A stretch of 63,070 nt of DNA from Mycoplasmatota bacterium (GTDB taxonomy: Bacteria; Bacillota_I; Bacilli_A; Acholeplasmatales; Acholeplasmataceae): positions 1 to 63,070 of the forward strand of contig JANKMU010000009.1 in assembly GCA_024650045.1 (NCBI GenBank), written 5' to 3'. Every line of letters starts with the position of its first letter. Position 1 is the first letter of the stretch. Below the pieces are notes generated by a model, which was not told where the DNA came from, made no database searches, and was given only the letters and a program-made list of their open reading frames with translations. Made by a program: the position numbers and the translations under genes. Below, piece by piece: positions 35,975-44,675 of the stretch.

Positions 35975-38468
35975 CTAAATGCACCTCAATATCATCATCT
36001 ATTTCTCTTATATTATTATCAATTTCTTTTCCATTAACCAGTATTTTTGATATTTTATAAAATCCGAAATCCAAGTTTTTTGGGTTATGATATATTACTT
36101 TTCTCAACTTATTGAATAAATAAGTCGTTATAATAGCTCTACCATTAATAAAATCTTCTGACTTCAATTTAGGCTTAAGTGTTAATACACCTAAATCAAA
36201 TTGAACACCAAAGACTTCAGTTCTTAATAACTTTAACATCCAACTTGCTGATCCAGTTAAATATGGATACATGCCTATGCCACGATCATTAAAATACTCT
36301 GGAATGCCATGTAACACCTTACTTCTAGGATTTTGTGCTTGTTTTAACAATGTTATGATTGCTTCATGTCCATATGACACTAAATCATATTGATATAAAC
36401 CATAAGCATACATAACAGCCATATGAGCAAAGACAGCTCCATTTTCTTTATGACCATATGCGAATCCATAAGCTCTACCCATATTAGTCATAAGCTTTTG
36501 GTAATTTGTGTTGAGTTTATATCCACCAATTGATTGATCAAAAAGCATATTTCTAACGGTACTTCCAACTAACCCAGCTTGATTGCTTGTTGCGGTTTTT
36601 GAGAGTAATGCCATCGTTTGTCCTGTTAAGGCAATCGTTTCCTTATGATCAGGGTTTTTTCCATCATTATCAAAATAACTTTGGAATCTATCTTGATTGA
36701 AAGCATCTTGATGTAATTTCTTGATTCTTTCTTCTGCTAAATCTAATAAGATATTTGATAAATCTTGACTAGAGATATTTATTATTTCACCAGAAAATTG
36801 AGCAACACTATCAAAATAATGAATCAAGTCAGGTGTTAAGGTTAACAAACCTTTTAACTCTTTAAAAACTTGTATTTCCTTAACATTTAGTTTTTGAACA
36901 AGTTTCGCTAATTCACGAAGGTTATTTGCATACATATGAGTAAATGCAATCGTCTCACCATGTTGATGCGCCATATCAAGCCCATCATTCCAATCAGCAT
37001 CTTCTAATTTTACAAATCCGTGTTTCCCGACGTTGTGGTGCCCCACAAGATTTTGTAGTAATAGATGCTCTAAAATGGTTCCCTGATAGACTTCATTTTC
37101 CGCAGTTAACTGCAGATTTTGAGTCGTTTTTTCTCTTGTTTTTTTCGTATAGTGTGTAAATTGATCCATGAAATATGATTGTTTTTTAAGTAAAAAATCT
37201 ATATCTCCAGTTTCATCTAAATACATTTTTGTTGTCAATAATGGCCAAGCACCATGATCGGACCATACTCTAGTAATCAGATTACGATCTGCTTTAAACT
37301 CACCTGGTTGATCACCGATAATCGTTGCATTTGACCCATCAATACGAACACCTTGAAAATTATCGTATAACAAATCAATAACACTATCATCATTCATCAT
37401 AATTAATGATAATAAGTCCTGCCATAAATCTCTCCAACCACGTCCTCCATGACCATAGTCATGGTGTGGCAAAAATGAATTACCAAAATATCTTCTTAGC
37501 ATAGGTTGTAAAACAACCCAGCTTAATTGTTTGCTAGTTTCTAAATCATGGAAATCAAATGATAAACCTTGAACATAAGATTGAAAAAACTCTGATGCTT
37601 GATTTAAACCTTTAGAAAAGGAAGCTTGACTCAAATACTTTTTGTGGTCTTTGAGTGCAGATTCTTTTGATTGATGAATCCCAATAGAAACATATAAGGT
37701 AATACTTTGGAAAGGTAAAATTTTGATTTCATGAAATGCAATAGCTCCAATTGCTTCATAACCATTTACCTTGGTTCCAACAGTTGATAAATTATCTAAA
37801 CCTTTAGGAAAATGGAGTGATCCTCCATTTACAAAATCGTCTAAAACAGGGATATAACCTTTTATTTTCAAATCATTTGATTCAGCAAATACACTATAGA
37901 CTGTATCATTGATTTGATGTCCTCTTTCATCGAAAGATAATGTCGGTTGAACAAAAATACCATGTTCAGCAACTTCTATTTGATTTAAAAGTGATGTTAC
38001 ATGTCTATGATCTCTTAGGTTATCTGCGCTTCTCCCATATATAGGTATAGCAGTCGTTATGTCTATTTGAAATGGTGAGTCAGATTGATTCGTAATTTGA
38101 ATTTCATGTATTTCGATATTTGCATCAACCGGAATATAAGAAGTTGTATCAAGTTTAAAAAGCGAATTCGTTCTAATAACACGTTGATATAATAGATCAG
38201 TTTCGTAAATCAGTTCATCATTTTGTTGAATATTTGTTTGACCATTTAAAAAATATTGTTGGTCATTTATTTTAAAAATAATATTCCTTGAGAATATATT
38301 ATTATATAAATCAACTTCAGTAGTTGGTTGTAACGCATAGTGATGTTGATCAAGTTTAAGATCTCCACCAAAAAATGGTGTGATCGAAGATCTTAGACCA
38401 TTTAAGTTAAAAAGTGGAAAATAATATCCATCGTTAGTTTTAAGTTGTAATGATTTTTTCGTATGCAT
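35961..38468 (-). CDS. GH94 disaccharide phosphorylase, probably laminaribiose phosphorylase
   Basis: Cytosolic enzyme (835 residues) that would phosphorolyse a beta-linked glucose disaccharide to glucose 1-phosphate plus glucose. GH94 marks: N-terminal beta-sandwich, GGRGWRDLWQDLLSL, and the catalytic DADWNDGLD with the general acid at Asp495. A GH94 laminaribiose phosphorylase has been characterised from Acholeplasma laidlawii, and this locus has other beta-1,3-glucan enzymes, so laminaribiose is the best guess; cellobiose cannot be ruled out. First gene of an operon with the cupin, GH16 and LacI genes, with operators at 38482 and 38549. Confidence 0.85.
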   Translation of the reverse strand: MHTKKSLQLKTNDGYYFPLFNLNGLRSSITPFFGGDLKLDQHHYALQPTTEVDLYNNIFSRNIIFKINDQQYFLNGQTNIQQNDELIYETDLLYQRVIRTNSLFKLDTTSYIPVDANIEIHEIQITNQSDSPFQIDITTAIPIYGRSADNLRDHRHVTSLLNQIEVAEHGIFVQPTLSFDERGHQINDTVYSVFAESNDLKIKGYIPVLDDFVNGGSLHFPKGLDNLSTVGTKVNGYEAIGAIAFHEIKILPFQSITLYVSIGIHQSKESALKDHKKYLSQASFSKGLNQASEFFQSYVQGLSFDFHDLETSKQLSWVVLQPMLRRYFGNSFLPHHDYGHGGRGWRDLWQDLLSLIMMNDDSVIDLLYDNFQGVRIDGSNATIIGDQPGEFKADRNLITRVWSDHGAWPLLTTKMYLDETGDIDFLLKKQSYFMDQFTHYTKKTREKTTQNLQLTAENEVYQGTILEHLLLQNLVGHHNVGKHGFVKLEDADWNDGLDMAHQHGETIAFTHMYANNLRELAKLVQKLNVKEIQVFKELKGLLTLTPDLIHYFDSVAQFSGEIINISSQDLSNILLDLAEERIKKLHQDAFNQDRFQSYFDNDGKNPDHKETIALTGQTMALLSKTATSNQAGLVGSTVRNMLFDQSIGGYKLNTNYQKLMTNMGRAYGFAYGHKENGAVFAHMAVMYAYGLYQYDLVSYGHEAIITLLKQAQNPRSKVLHGIPEYFNDRGIGMYPYLTGSASWMLKLLRTEVFGVQFDLGVLTLKPKLKSEDFINGRAIITTYLFNKLRKVIYHNPKNLDFGFYKISKILVNGKEIDNNIREIDDDIEVHLDEIL

Positions 38469-38481
38469 GTGTCACCTCATG

Positions 38482-38493
38482 GAAATCGGTTTC
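38482..38493. promoter_or_regulatory. LacI-type operator at the GH94 transcription start
   Basis: GAAATCGGTTTC (flanked as GGAAATCGGTTTCC), just downstream of the -10 box and 13 bases before the GH94 start codon region. Confidence 0.8.
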
Positions 38494-38501
38494 CTAATAA
38501 T

Positions 38502-38529
38502 ATTATAATCGATTTTTTTATTTTGTAAA
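38502..38529 (-). promoter_or_regulatory. Promoter of the GH94-cupin-GH16-lacI operon
   Basis: Minus strand TTTACA (38529-38524), 16-base spacer, TATAAT (38507-38502); flanked by operators at 38482 (downstream) and 38549 (upstream). Confidence 0.8.
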
Positions 38530-38548
38530 GGGCTTTCATAAAAAAAGT

Positions 38549-38560
38549 GAAATCGGTTTC
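38549..38560. promoter_or_regulatory. Upstream LacI-type operator of the GH94 operon
   Basis: GAAATCGGTTTC, identical to the copy at 38482 and 67 bases from it centre to centre, on the far side of the promoter. This spacing suits a DNA loop. Confidence 0.75.
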
Positions 38561-38562
38561 TT

Positions 38563-38592
38563 AAAAGAAAAGGGTATGACCGCATCATACCC
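38563..38592 (-). terminator. Terminator of the GH30 gene
   Basis: Stem GGGTATGA / TCATACCC with a 5-base loop, followed on the minus strand by TTTTCTTTT. A T5 run on the other side may let it act in both directions. Confidence 0.88.
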
Positions 38593-38604
38593 CGTTTTTC
38601 TAAC

Positions 38605-39912
38605 TTATACAATTATTGTTGAAATGCTACGTGCTTTAATAGTTAGTTCAATATTTTTATTAAATCCTTCAATTTTCGTGTTTATATCTCTATCATTTTG
38701 ATTTTGAATAACAACAACATAACTTCCATCCTCATTTTTAAAAGATACATACATCAACTGATTCGTACCTGAAGATGAAATTTGTACTGCTTTTGGTTTA
38801 ATAAACTTGGAGAAATGTCCAATATAATAATATGATGGCATTTTAATAATTTCTTCGTGGAATATTTTTATCATAACTGGTGCAGAGCACAAATTGTTCA
38901 CGTGATTAGGCCCGCCTGTATCATCTAAAAATAAGTTCCAATCAATATAACCTTCATTATAATTTCGCAAATCGTTTAAGATATTTCTTCCATATCGTTC
39001 ACCAACTTCATACTCACCAAAATGAGGACCACCTTCTTGACATCCTTCGGTAAACATTAAATGCTTGTTTGGATACATTTGATGCACTTTCAAGACATTA
39101 TCAAATTGTTCATTATCGTACCAATGAAAAGCTGTTCCCCAAACATATTGATATGCATCTGGATCTTCTAATACTGCTTTAGCTCTTTCAACCATGATAT
39201 CTCTATTATGATCCCAAATTAATATCCCTTTGTCCTGATATCCCGCTTTTTCTAGCGTAGGACCTAAAACCTTTACGAAATCTCTTTCTTCTTCTCCTGT
39301 ATATATACAAGAATCCCATCTTTGAACAGCAGCTGGTTCATTTTGTATAGAAACCCATGAGATATCAACACCTTTTTGTTCGTATGCTTGAATAAATTTA
39401 ACAAAATAGTCAGACCATGTTTGATAATATTTCTTCAATAACTTCCCACCGCGTATTGGTGACTGATTGTCTTTCATCCAAAATGGTGGTGTCCATGGTG
39501 ATCCTAAAATCTTAATTTTTTGATTTGCATATCTTTCAGCATCTTTGATTGCGTCAATAATCGGTTGATCTCTAGAAATATCAAATGATTCCAATGTATC
39601 ATCATAATCATCAATGTATAAATAGCTTCCCAGACTAAAATCACAACCATGTATAGAAACACGTCCAATCGTATAGCCAAGACCTTCAACTGGATCAAAA
39701 TATAATTGAATCGCTTTTTCTCTATGTTCTTTGCTAATTCTTGATAGATTGTATGCTGATGCCTCAGTGAATGCCCCACCAAATCCAATGATTTCTTGTT
39801 TTAAGTCATTAACATCAATTTGTATCGTTTGCATATCATCTTTTGATTTAAGATTGATGTCAACAATCGTTAATCTTTCACTTGTATCTTTTTTAGTACG
39901 ATAATGTTTCAT
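38605..39912 (-). CDS. GH30 beta-glucosidase/beta-1,6-glucanase-like enzyme
   Basis: Cytosolic retaining glycosidase of 435 residues. GH30 marks: opening GFGGAFTEASAYNL (substrate-site Glu50), acid/base Glu192 in SIQNEPAA and nucleophile Glu289 in FTEGCQE, with a closing beta-sandwich. Family members act on beta-glucosides, glucosylceramide or beta-1,6-glucan; in this locus, removal of beta-1,6 branches from laminarin oligosaccharides would be a sensible role (inference). The start at 39912 is chosen because GAGGTG lies 7 bases upstream; the frame runs 39 bases further without such a site. It is transcribed alone from a promoter at 39934. Confidence 0.88.
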   Translation of the reverse strand: MKHYRTKKDTSERLTIVDINLKSKDDMQTIQIDVNDLKQEIIGFGGAFTEASAYNLSRISKEHREKAIQLYFDPVEGLGYTIGRVSIHGCDFSLGSYLYIDDYDDTLESFDISRDQPIIDAIKDAERYANQKIKILGSPWTPPFWMKDNQSPIRGGKLLKKYYQTWSDYFVKFIQAYEQKGVDISWVSIQNEPAAVQRWDSCIYTGEEERDFVKVLGPTLEKAGYQDKGILIWDHNRDIMVERAKAVLEDPDAYQYVWGTAFHWYDNEQFDNVLKVHQMYPNKHLMFTEGCQEGGPHFGEYEVGERYGRNILNDLRNYNEGYIDWNLFLDDTGGPNHVNNLCSAPVMIKIFHEEIIKMPSYYYIGHFSKFIKPKAVQISSSGTNQLMYVSFKNEDGSYVVVIQNQNDRDINTKIEGFNKNIELTIKARSISTIIV

Positions 39913-39933
39913 AATTTCACCTCTTATAAAATC

Positions 39934-39961
39934 ATTATAAATGAAAATCATAATGATTCAA
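39934..39961 (-). promoter_or_regulatory. Promoter of the GH30 gene
   Basis: Minus strand TTGAAT (39961-39956), 16-base spacer, TATAAT (39939-39934). No GAAANCGNTTTC operator is seen here, unlike the neighbouring glucan operons. Confidence 0.7.
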
Positions 39962-39980
39962 CTGGATAATTTTACTCAAA

Positions 39981-40003
39981 ATAAAAAGAAGCTATTGCTT
40001 CTT
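39981..40003 (-). terminator. Terminator overlapping the stop of the 243-residue membrane protein
   Basis: Stem AAGAAGC / GCTTCTT with a 4-base loop, followed on the minus strand by TTTTTA and more T; it includes the TAG stop at 39992. Confidence 0.75.
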
Positions 40004-40723
40004 TCTTTTTATAATAAAATGAATGGTTGCTCCGATGGATATGTCGAGCACTAAAAATATAGTGATATTTCTAGCTAAAGCAGGTCTTACATATGTGTTT
40101 AAGTCTAGCATTTCTTCCAGTTCATCTGCACTGTAACCTAAATTAAGATTCCCGCCATCTGGGTTATATTCAATATAATCAAATCTAATAGATTCATCAA
40201 AAATAACATTACCATCATAATCTGTTATTGCAATGGACAAATCATAAGATTGTTCAAGCTCATCTACAAAATAGTAAAATCCGAATAACTCAATACCATA
40301 ACTTAATGCACGGTCTTTATAACTTTCTTCTGTGTTGGAATTAAAGATGATATTATTATTTTCTTCATCCGTTATTAAAATTGATGTTAAATCTGATTCG
40401 TCATCAACATCAAGTGCATGATTAACTTCTTGTTGCGGTATATTGAAAATAGCAAATTGATTGATGTATCCCGCTTCAGAAAATGCAATAACATGATATA
40501 CATGAAAACTATATGCTGATGCATCGATTTGATCAAGTTTTTGATATGCAACAGATTGATACTTAATAAAATTTTCTAAATCATTTGTTTCAACAGCCTC
40601 AACCATAATTTCATTGAATAAAGCAAGTGATCGCTTATTTGATTCCTGAGTGATAGTAAAAACATAAATCGTTGTTAAAAAAATGATACTAAATATGATG
40701 TAAAACATATAATATTTTCTCAT
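39992..40723 (-). CDS. Membrane protein with extracytoplasmic acidic domain
   Basis: Protein of 243 residues that I do not recognise. Helices near the N-terminus (about 4-23) and C-terminus (about 217-235, ending in the basic KRKKQ) frame a roughly 190-residue acidic external domain. This is the topology of a sensor input domain with the output domain missing. Its ATG overlaps the TGA of the S51 peptidase gene, so the two are coupled. A link to peptide processing is possible but only inferred. Confidence 0.6.
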   Translation of the reverse strand: MRKYYMFYIIFSIIFLTTIYVFTITQESNKRSLALFNEIMVEAVETNDLENFIKYQSVAYQKLDQIDASAYSFHVYHVIAFSEAGYINQFAIFNIPQQEVNHALDVDDESDLTSILITDEENNNIIFNSNTEESYKDRALSYGIELFGFYYFVDELEQSYDLSIAITDYDGNVIFDESIRFDYIEYNPDGGNLNLGYSADELEEMLDLNTYVRPALARNITIFLVLDISIGATIHFIIKRKKQ

Positions 40724-41412
40724 AATCTCTTCCCTCTACAAATACCTTTTTGATCATATATTTTTCTAGCTGAACCTATACATTTAACTGTTTTTTGATC
40801 CGCAATAATTGCACCATCATCAGGTATAGCATATATGTCATGCTGGTAGGCACGATGTACCTTTCGCATACTAGATTTTTGTTTATTTCTGCGACGATAA
40901 TGTACTTCAACAAAAAACCCAGATAGTAAGTTTAATCCTTCTTCATAACTAAATTTATGATACTCTCCATCTGGCGAGATATGATATTGCTTAAACTGAA
41001 TCATAGAACCTGCTGATGAACCAATAAAAAGTCCATGATGCGATTCTAATGCTTCCTTAATATCAAATTCTTTGATTCTTTTCATCATCAAATCAGGTGC
41101 ACCACCTGGGAAATATATGATATCTGCTTGTTTGATTTTTTTAACAGCAGTATCATGATTATCCTGATAATAGTTTAACCATTCGATTTGATTTTCTGCT
41201 ATTTTAAAAACTGAAAATGTATCTATCATTTTTTCATAATATTCTCCACCTTTTGAATAAAATTCTTGATAGGATTTTTCATTCAAAAATTGGCTTTCAA
41301 AAAATGAAAAAGCAACGACTAATACACGGTCATTTGCTTTAATATATTCTTTAACATGCTTATAGATATTTGGATGGTGAAGAATACCTCTTGATAATAA
41401 AATATTTGCCAT
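40720..41412 (-). CDS. Peptidase S51-family protein (dipeptidase E/cyanophycinase-like)
   Basis: Cytosolic serine hydrolase-type protein of 230 residues. The nucleophile elbow is FIGSSAGSM and an upstream IIYFPGGAPD matches the S51 fold; the later EVHYRRRNK segment and DDGAIIA also fit. Family enzymes cleave Asp-X dipeptides or related isopeptide bonds. It follows the alpha/beta hydrolase by one base and overlaps the membrane protein gene. Confidence 0.82.
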   Translation of the reverse strand: MANILLSRGILHHPNIYKHVKEYIKANDRVLVVAFSFFESQFLNEKSYQEFYSKGGEYYEKMIDTFSVFKIAENQIEWLNYYQDNHDTAVKKIKQADIIYFPGGAPDLMMKRIKEFDIKEALESHHGLFIGSSAGSMIQFKQYHISPDGEYHKFSYEEGLNLLSGFFVEVHYRRRNKQKSSMRKVHRAYQHDIYAIPDDGAIIADQKTVKCIGSARKIYDQKGICRGKRL

Positions 41413-41413
41413 A

Positions 41414-42145
41414 TTATAACCTCTTTAAAAAACTTTTTGCATGTTCAATCCATTCAGAAATATAGCCAAATTGTTTGACAAAATCATCTGGATTCATGTC
41501 TTGAAATGCCACTTCTTTTGTAGCAAGTGAGACACCATGTCTACCTTCTGGATAAAAATGAGATTCAACATGGATGTCATGTTTTTTTAATGCTTCAATA
41601 AAAACTAAACTGTTTTCTATTGGAACAGATGTATCATCATTAGTATGCATAATAAAAACTGGTGCAACATCTTTTGTAACTTGTTTTTCAAGTGAAATTT
41701 CATCTAATCTTCTTCTAGTTATATTTGATCCCAATAAATTATGAATACAACCTTGGTGTGAAATTGCTGGATCAGCTGATATTACTGGATATGCTAAAAT
41801 GGTGCCTTGAATCATTTTAGGATATGAAGTTGCAAGCATTGCTGCTAGATGTCCGCCAGCAGAAAAACCAATTACAAAAATTCTATTGACTCTAGGAATG
41901 TTTTTAAGTATTTTTAATGCAGTTAACCCTTCATCTTTGACTTCAGGATGTATTAGTTTTGATTCTCTATAATAATAAATTGCTGTGTGATAACCGTCTT
42001 CTAAAAAGACTCTAGACACTGGTTCTGCTTCCCTATTTGATGTAAACTCATACCCTCCACCTGGCAAAATTAATACCAAATCTCTGAGTTCAGAATCTTG
42101 TAAGTTCACTTGTAAATAATTCTTTGAAGGTAAATCAAATCTCAT
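41414..42145 (-). CDS. Alpha/beta-hydrolase, acetyl-esterase-like
   Basis: Cytosolic serine esterase of 243 residues. Oxyanion segment LPGGGYEFTS, nucleophile in GFSAGGHLAA, Asp in HTNDDTSVP and His in EGRHGVSLA make a full triad, in the pattern of the BD-FAE/Axe1-type acyl esterases for imported sugars. The start at 42145 has GGTGAT 4 bases upstream; an in-frame ATG 12 bases earlier has no site. A deacetylase for sugars is likely but the substrate is unknown. Confidence 0.82.
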   Translation of the reverse strand: MRFDLPSKNYLQVNLQDSELRDLVLILPGGGYEFTSNREAEPVSRVFLEDGYHTAIYYYRESKLIHPEVKDEGLTALKILKNIPRVNRIFVIGFSAGGHLAAMLATSYPKMIQGTILAYPVISADPAISHQGCIHNLLGSNITRRRLDEISLEKQVTKDVAPVFIMHTNDDTSVPIENSLVFIEALKKHDIHVESHFYPEGRHGVSLATKEVAFQDMNPDDFVKQFGYISEWIEHAKSFLKRL

Positions 42146-42196
42146 ATAGATCACCATCTTGATTATAGCATATTTATTAACATTGAAAATAGTTGT

Positions 42197-42898
42197 TTAA
42201 CCAAATACTGATGTAAATAAATTTTGTCCTAACTCAACTAGATTGATGCCAAACAATCTTAAAAATAAAGCAAATGCAGAATATTTAACTAAACGTCCCG
42301 CTGCAACGCCAATTAAAAATCCTTTTTTATTCAATCTTAATGCACCAGCTGCATAAACAGCTAATGTAAATGGTAACGGTGTAGATGCAAAGAAAAACAT
42401 CCCAATGTTACCGTATTTTCTAAGTTTTTCATTTGATTTTTCAGCTTCTTTTGCTTTCGATTTTTTAACAAAAAGTCTAGTTAGTTGTTTAGTAAATCGA
42501 TATCCAACAAATGCAAATAAAGTATCTGAAAACACTGCGAAAAGAATGACAAAAACTACATAATAATTTGAATATAAATCAACTCTAGAAAAAATTCTAA
42601 TAAGCTCAATATCAAACACGGAAACTGGTAAAATAAGTAATGTTGCAGTTGCAGATAATGTCATCCACCCAACTAAACGTCTAAGAAACGTCATGATTTC
42701 GGGTATCATGCCATCAAAAATTGATGTTGGAAATAAGATAACCATTGCCAACAAAAACAATAAAAATGTAATTAATAAAGGTTTATATAAAGACTCTTCT
42801 TTAATTGTAATATGTTTTTCATGATGTCTACGACTTGAATTCAAATATCTATGTCGATATACTCTTTTTGGATTGTTATTCATTTGTTTTTTATACAT
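42197..42898 (-). CDS. VTT-domain (DedA/YqaA-like) membrane protein
   Basis: Protein of 233 residues with a basic cytoplasmic N-terminus (about 1-38, many Arg/His) and about five membrane helices. The stretch FFASTPLPFTLAVYAAGALRL and then KKGFLIGVAAGRLVKY is the VTT signature with its re-entrant loop. Members of the superfamily help move lipids or lipid carriers across the membrane; this one's cargo is unknown. GGAGG lies 11 bases before the ATG. Confidence 0.8.
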   Translation of the reverse strand: MYKKQMNNNPKRVYRHRYLNSSRRHHEKHITIKEESLYKPLLITFLLFLLAMVILFPTSIFDGMIPEIMTFLRRLVGWMTLSATATLLILPVSVFDIELIRIFSRVDLYSNYYVVFVILFAVFSDTLFAFVGYRFTKQLTRLFVKKSKAKEAEKSNEKLRKYGNIGMFFFASTPLPFTLAVYAAGALRLNKKGFLIGVAAGRLVKYSAFALFLRLFGINLVELGQNLFTSVFG

Positions 42899-43009
42899 CT
42901 ATGTGATTCCTCCGTACATGGTCAGATTACCATAATCATTATACACGAAATAACACTTAACAACAAAGAATTCAAATGAGATTATTTGCTTCATTGGTTT
43001 AAAAGTTAA

Positions 43010-43035
43010 GAAAAGTGTCTACGTTTTGTAGACAC
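43010..43035 (-). terminator. Terminator of the 96-residue protein gene
   Basis: Stem GTGTCTAC / GTAGACAC with a 5-base loop, followed on the minus strand by TTTTCTT; 4 bases after the stop at 43040. Confidence 0.8.
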
Positions 43036-43039
43036 GAAA

Positions 43040-43330
43040 TTATTCTATCAAATATTTTCTAACATAATCAATTGAAAAAAACCACGGCACCAAATAAAAA
43101 CCTTCATCATTAACGTCAGGTGGTGGAGACTCATTAATTGTTATAACCTCAAATACTTGATACAAAATACCAGTATAACGGATACTACCACCATCATCAT
43201 ACTGAGCAGTCTCAATACAAAAAACAGGTTTTTTATTTTGTTGAGTCATAATCATATCAGTTGTTAACATGATTAGCCAAATAAACAATATAGAAGACAA
43301 TATAATTAACCATCTTTTTTTATTACTCAT
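43040..43330 (-). CDS. Small membrane-anchored hypothetical protein
   Basis: Protein of 96 residues: one N-terminal helix (about 7-26) and an external domain of about 65 residues with FCIETAQYDDGGSIRYTG and YQVFEVI. I have seen similar short proteins in Bacillales and Lactobacillales but know no function. Single gene, own terminator. Confidence 0.6.
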   Translation of the reverse strand: MSNKKRWLIILSSILFIWLIMLTTDMIMTQQNKKPVFCIETAQYDDGGSIRYTGILYQVFEVITINESPPPDVNDEGFYLVPWFFSIDYVRKYLIE

Positions 43331-43432
43331 GATTAAACCTCAAAAAGAACTTTATACTATATTTTATCACGATTATAACCATTTTTTTCTTAAGTTGAAA
43401 TTTTTGTTATATAATATTGGCGAGGTGTCAGT

Positions 43433-44446
43433 GTGAAAAAAACAATTATTGACGTTGCTAAAGAATTAAATTTATCTCCTAGCACAATATCAAAAATAGT
43501 GAATAATACAGGACGCATTAGTCCTCAAACACGAGAACGTGTATTAAAATATGTTAAAGAATCCGGATACGTAGCTATGTCTAACGCAAGAAAACTAAGC
43601 TCGAAAAAAAGTTGGACAATCGGTGTTATTTATTCTGATATATCTTTAGTAGGATTTGAGCACCCATTTTTTTCACGCATTTTGCAATCATTCAAAAACT
43701 ATGTTGAATCTATGGGTTATGATATCGTACTTATAGTAAGCAAGCTAGGCAATAATGAACTCACTTATCTTGAGTGGTGTAGAAATAAAAAAGTTGATGG
43801 TATTTTGATTGTTATGGGTAACATTAACAATCCTAATATCATAGAAGTTGTCAATAGTGATTATCCATGTGTATCTACAGATATTGTAATGCCAAATCTA
43901 CACTCTATTATCTCTGATGATGCTCAAGGCATTACTTTAGGTATTGAATTTGCTCAGAGAAAAGGATTAAAAAGAATCTCAGTTGTGTCAGGTCCATTAA
44001 CTGTTAGATCATTTAATACCAGAATTCAAACATTTAGGGAAGAAATGCAAAGAAGAAATATGAAATATGATGAAAAGGATATCCATTTTACAGAAGGTTT
44101 TGCATATGAAGATGGTTATCGAGTTGGTTTGAAAATAGGTAAAAGAAAAAATAACATCCCTGATATTATACTAACTTTTAGTGATGTCTTAGCATTTGGT
44201 ATCATACGTGGTTTAACAGAGTCTGGTTTGAAAGTTCCTGATGATGTTTCCGTCATTGGTTATGATGATATAGATTTCGCCCGTCATTACACTCCAGCTC
44301 TATCTACAATTGCTCAAGATACAGAGGAAATAGGATTACGTGCAGCAAAAGCACTTCTTTTATCTATAGAAGAAAAACAAGAAAAAACACAAAAAATCGC
44401 TTTAGTACCCGTTCGACTTATTGAGCGTGAAACTACTATTAAATAA
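43433..44446 (+). CDS. LacI-family transcriptional regulator, second paralog
   Basis: Regulator of 337 residues: HTH at 5-25 (IIDVAKELNLSPSTISKIVN) and a PBP-like sensor domain. It starts with GTG after GAGGTG. The protein is alike along its whole length to the regulator at 33815, including shared motifs WCRNKKVDG, PCVSTDIV and IGYDDIDFARHYTPALSTIAQD. The operon it precedes has two copies of the same operator type in its leader, so the paralogs may share sites or ligands. Encoded alone, in divergent orientation to the genes on its left. Confidence 0.92.
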   Translation: MKKTIIDVAKELNLSPSTISKIVNNTGRISPQTRERVLKYVKESGYVAMSNARKLSSKKSWTIGVIYSDISLVGFEHPFFSRILQSFKNYVESMGYDIVLIVSKLGNNELTYLEWCRNKKVDGILIVMGNINNPNIIEVVNSDYPCVSTDIVMPNLHSIISDDAQGITLGIEFAQRKGLKRISVVSGPLTVRSFNTRIQTFREEMQRRNMKYDEKDIHFTEGFAYEDGYRVGLKIGKRKNNIPDIILTFSDVLAFGIIRGLTESGLKVPDDVSVIGYDDIDFARHYTPALSTIAQDTEEIGLRAAKALLLSIEEKQEKTQKIALVPVRLIERETTIK

Positions 44447-44461
44447 TTTATTACTTTTTTG

Positions 44462-44490
44462 TTGACAATCATTTTAAAAACCTATATAAT
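44462..44490 (+). promoter_or_regulatory. Consensus sigma-A promoter of the GDPD/CBM operon
   Basis: TTGACA (44462-44467), 17-base spacer, TATAAT (44485-44490): a perfect match to consensus, the strongest promoter in the window. Confidence 0.9.
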
Positions 44491-44572
44491 TGCAATGTAA
44501 ACGCATACAGAATGCGCAGCAAGTGTTTCTGGACAAAAAGACCATAAAACACTTATATTTTGTGAAAGCAAA

Positions 44573-44584
44573 GAAACCGTTTTC
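44573..44584. promoter_or_regulatory. LacI-type operator 1 in the GDPD leader
   Basis: GAAACCGTTTTC, about 76 bases after the expected transcription start. Same core as the sites at 33787 and 44664. Confidence 0.75.
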
Positions 44585-44663
44585 CCAAACCTTAAAAAGA
44601 TCAACAACGAGTAGTACTTATTCAAGGAAATCGTAAATGTTCAAATATTTTTTTATAAGTAAG

Positions 44664-44675
44664 GAAACCGTTTTC
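44664..44675. promoter_or_regulatory. LacI-type operator 2 in the GDPD leader
   Basis: GAAACCGTTTTC, identical to the copy at 44573 and 91 bases from it. It lies just before the ribosome-binding site (AGGAGAGG at 44681). A longer in-frame start at 44637 would put this site inside the coding region, another reason to prefer 44694. Confidence 0.75.

Noticed and set aside
38482-38560. CcpA cre sites as an explanation of the GAAANCGNTTTC palindromes
   Set aside because: They partly fit the loose cre consensus, but two locus-encoded LacI regulators and the paired layout at exactly these promoters explain them better. No ccpA is in the window; not fully excluded.
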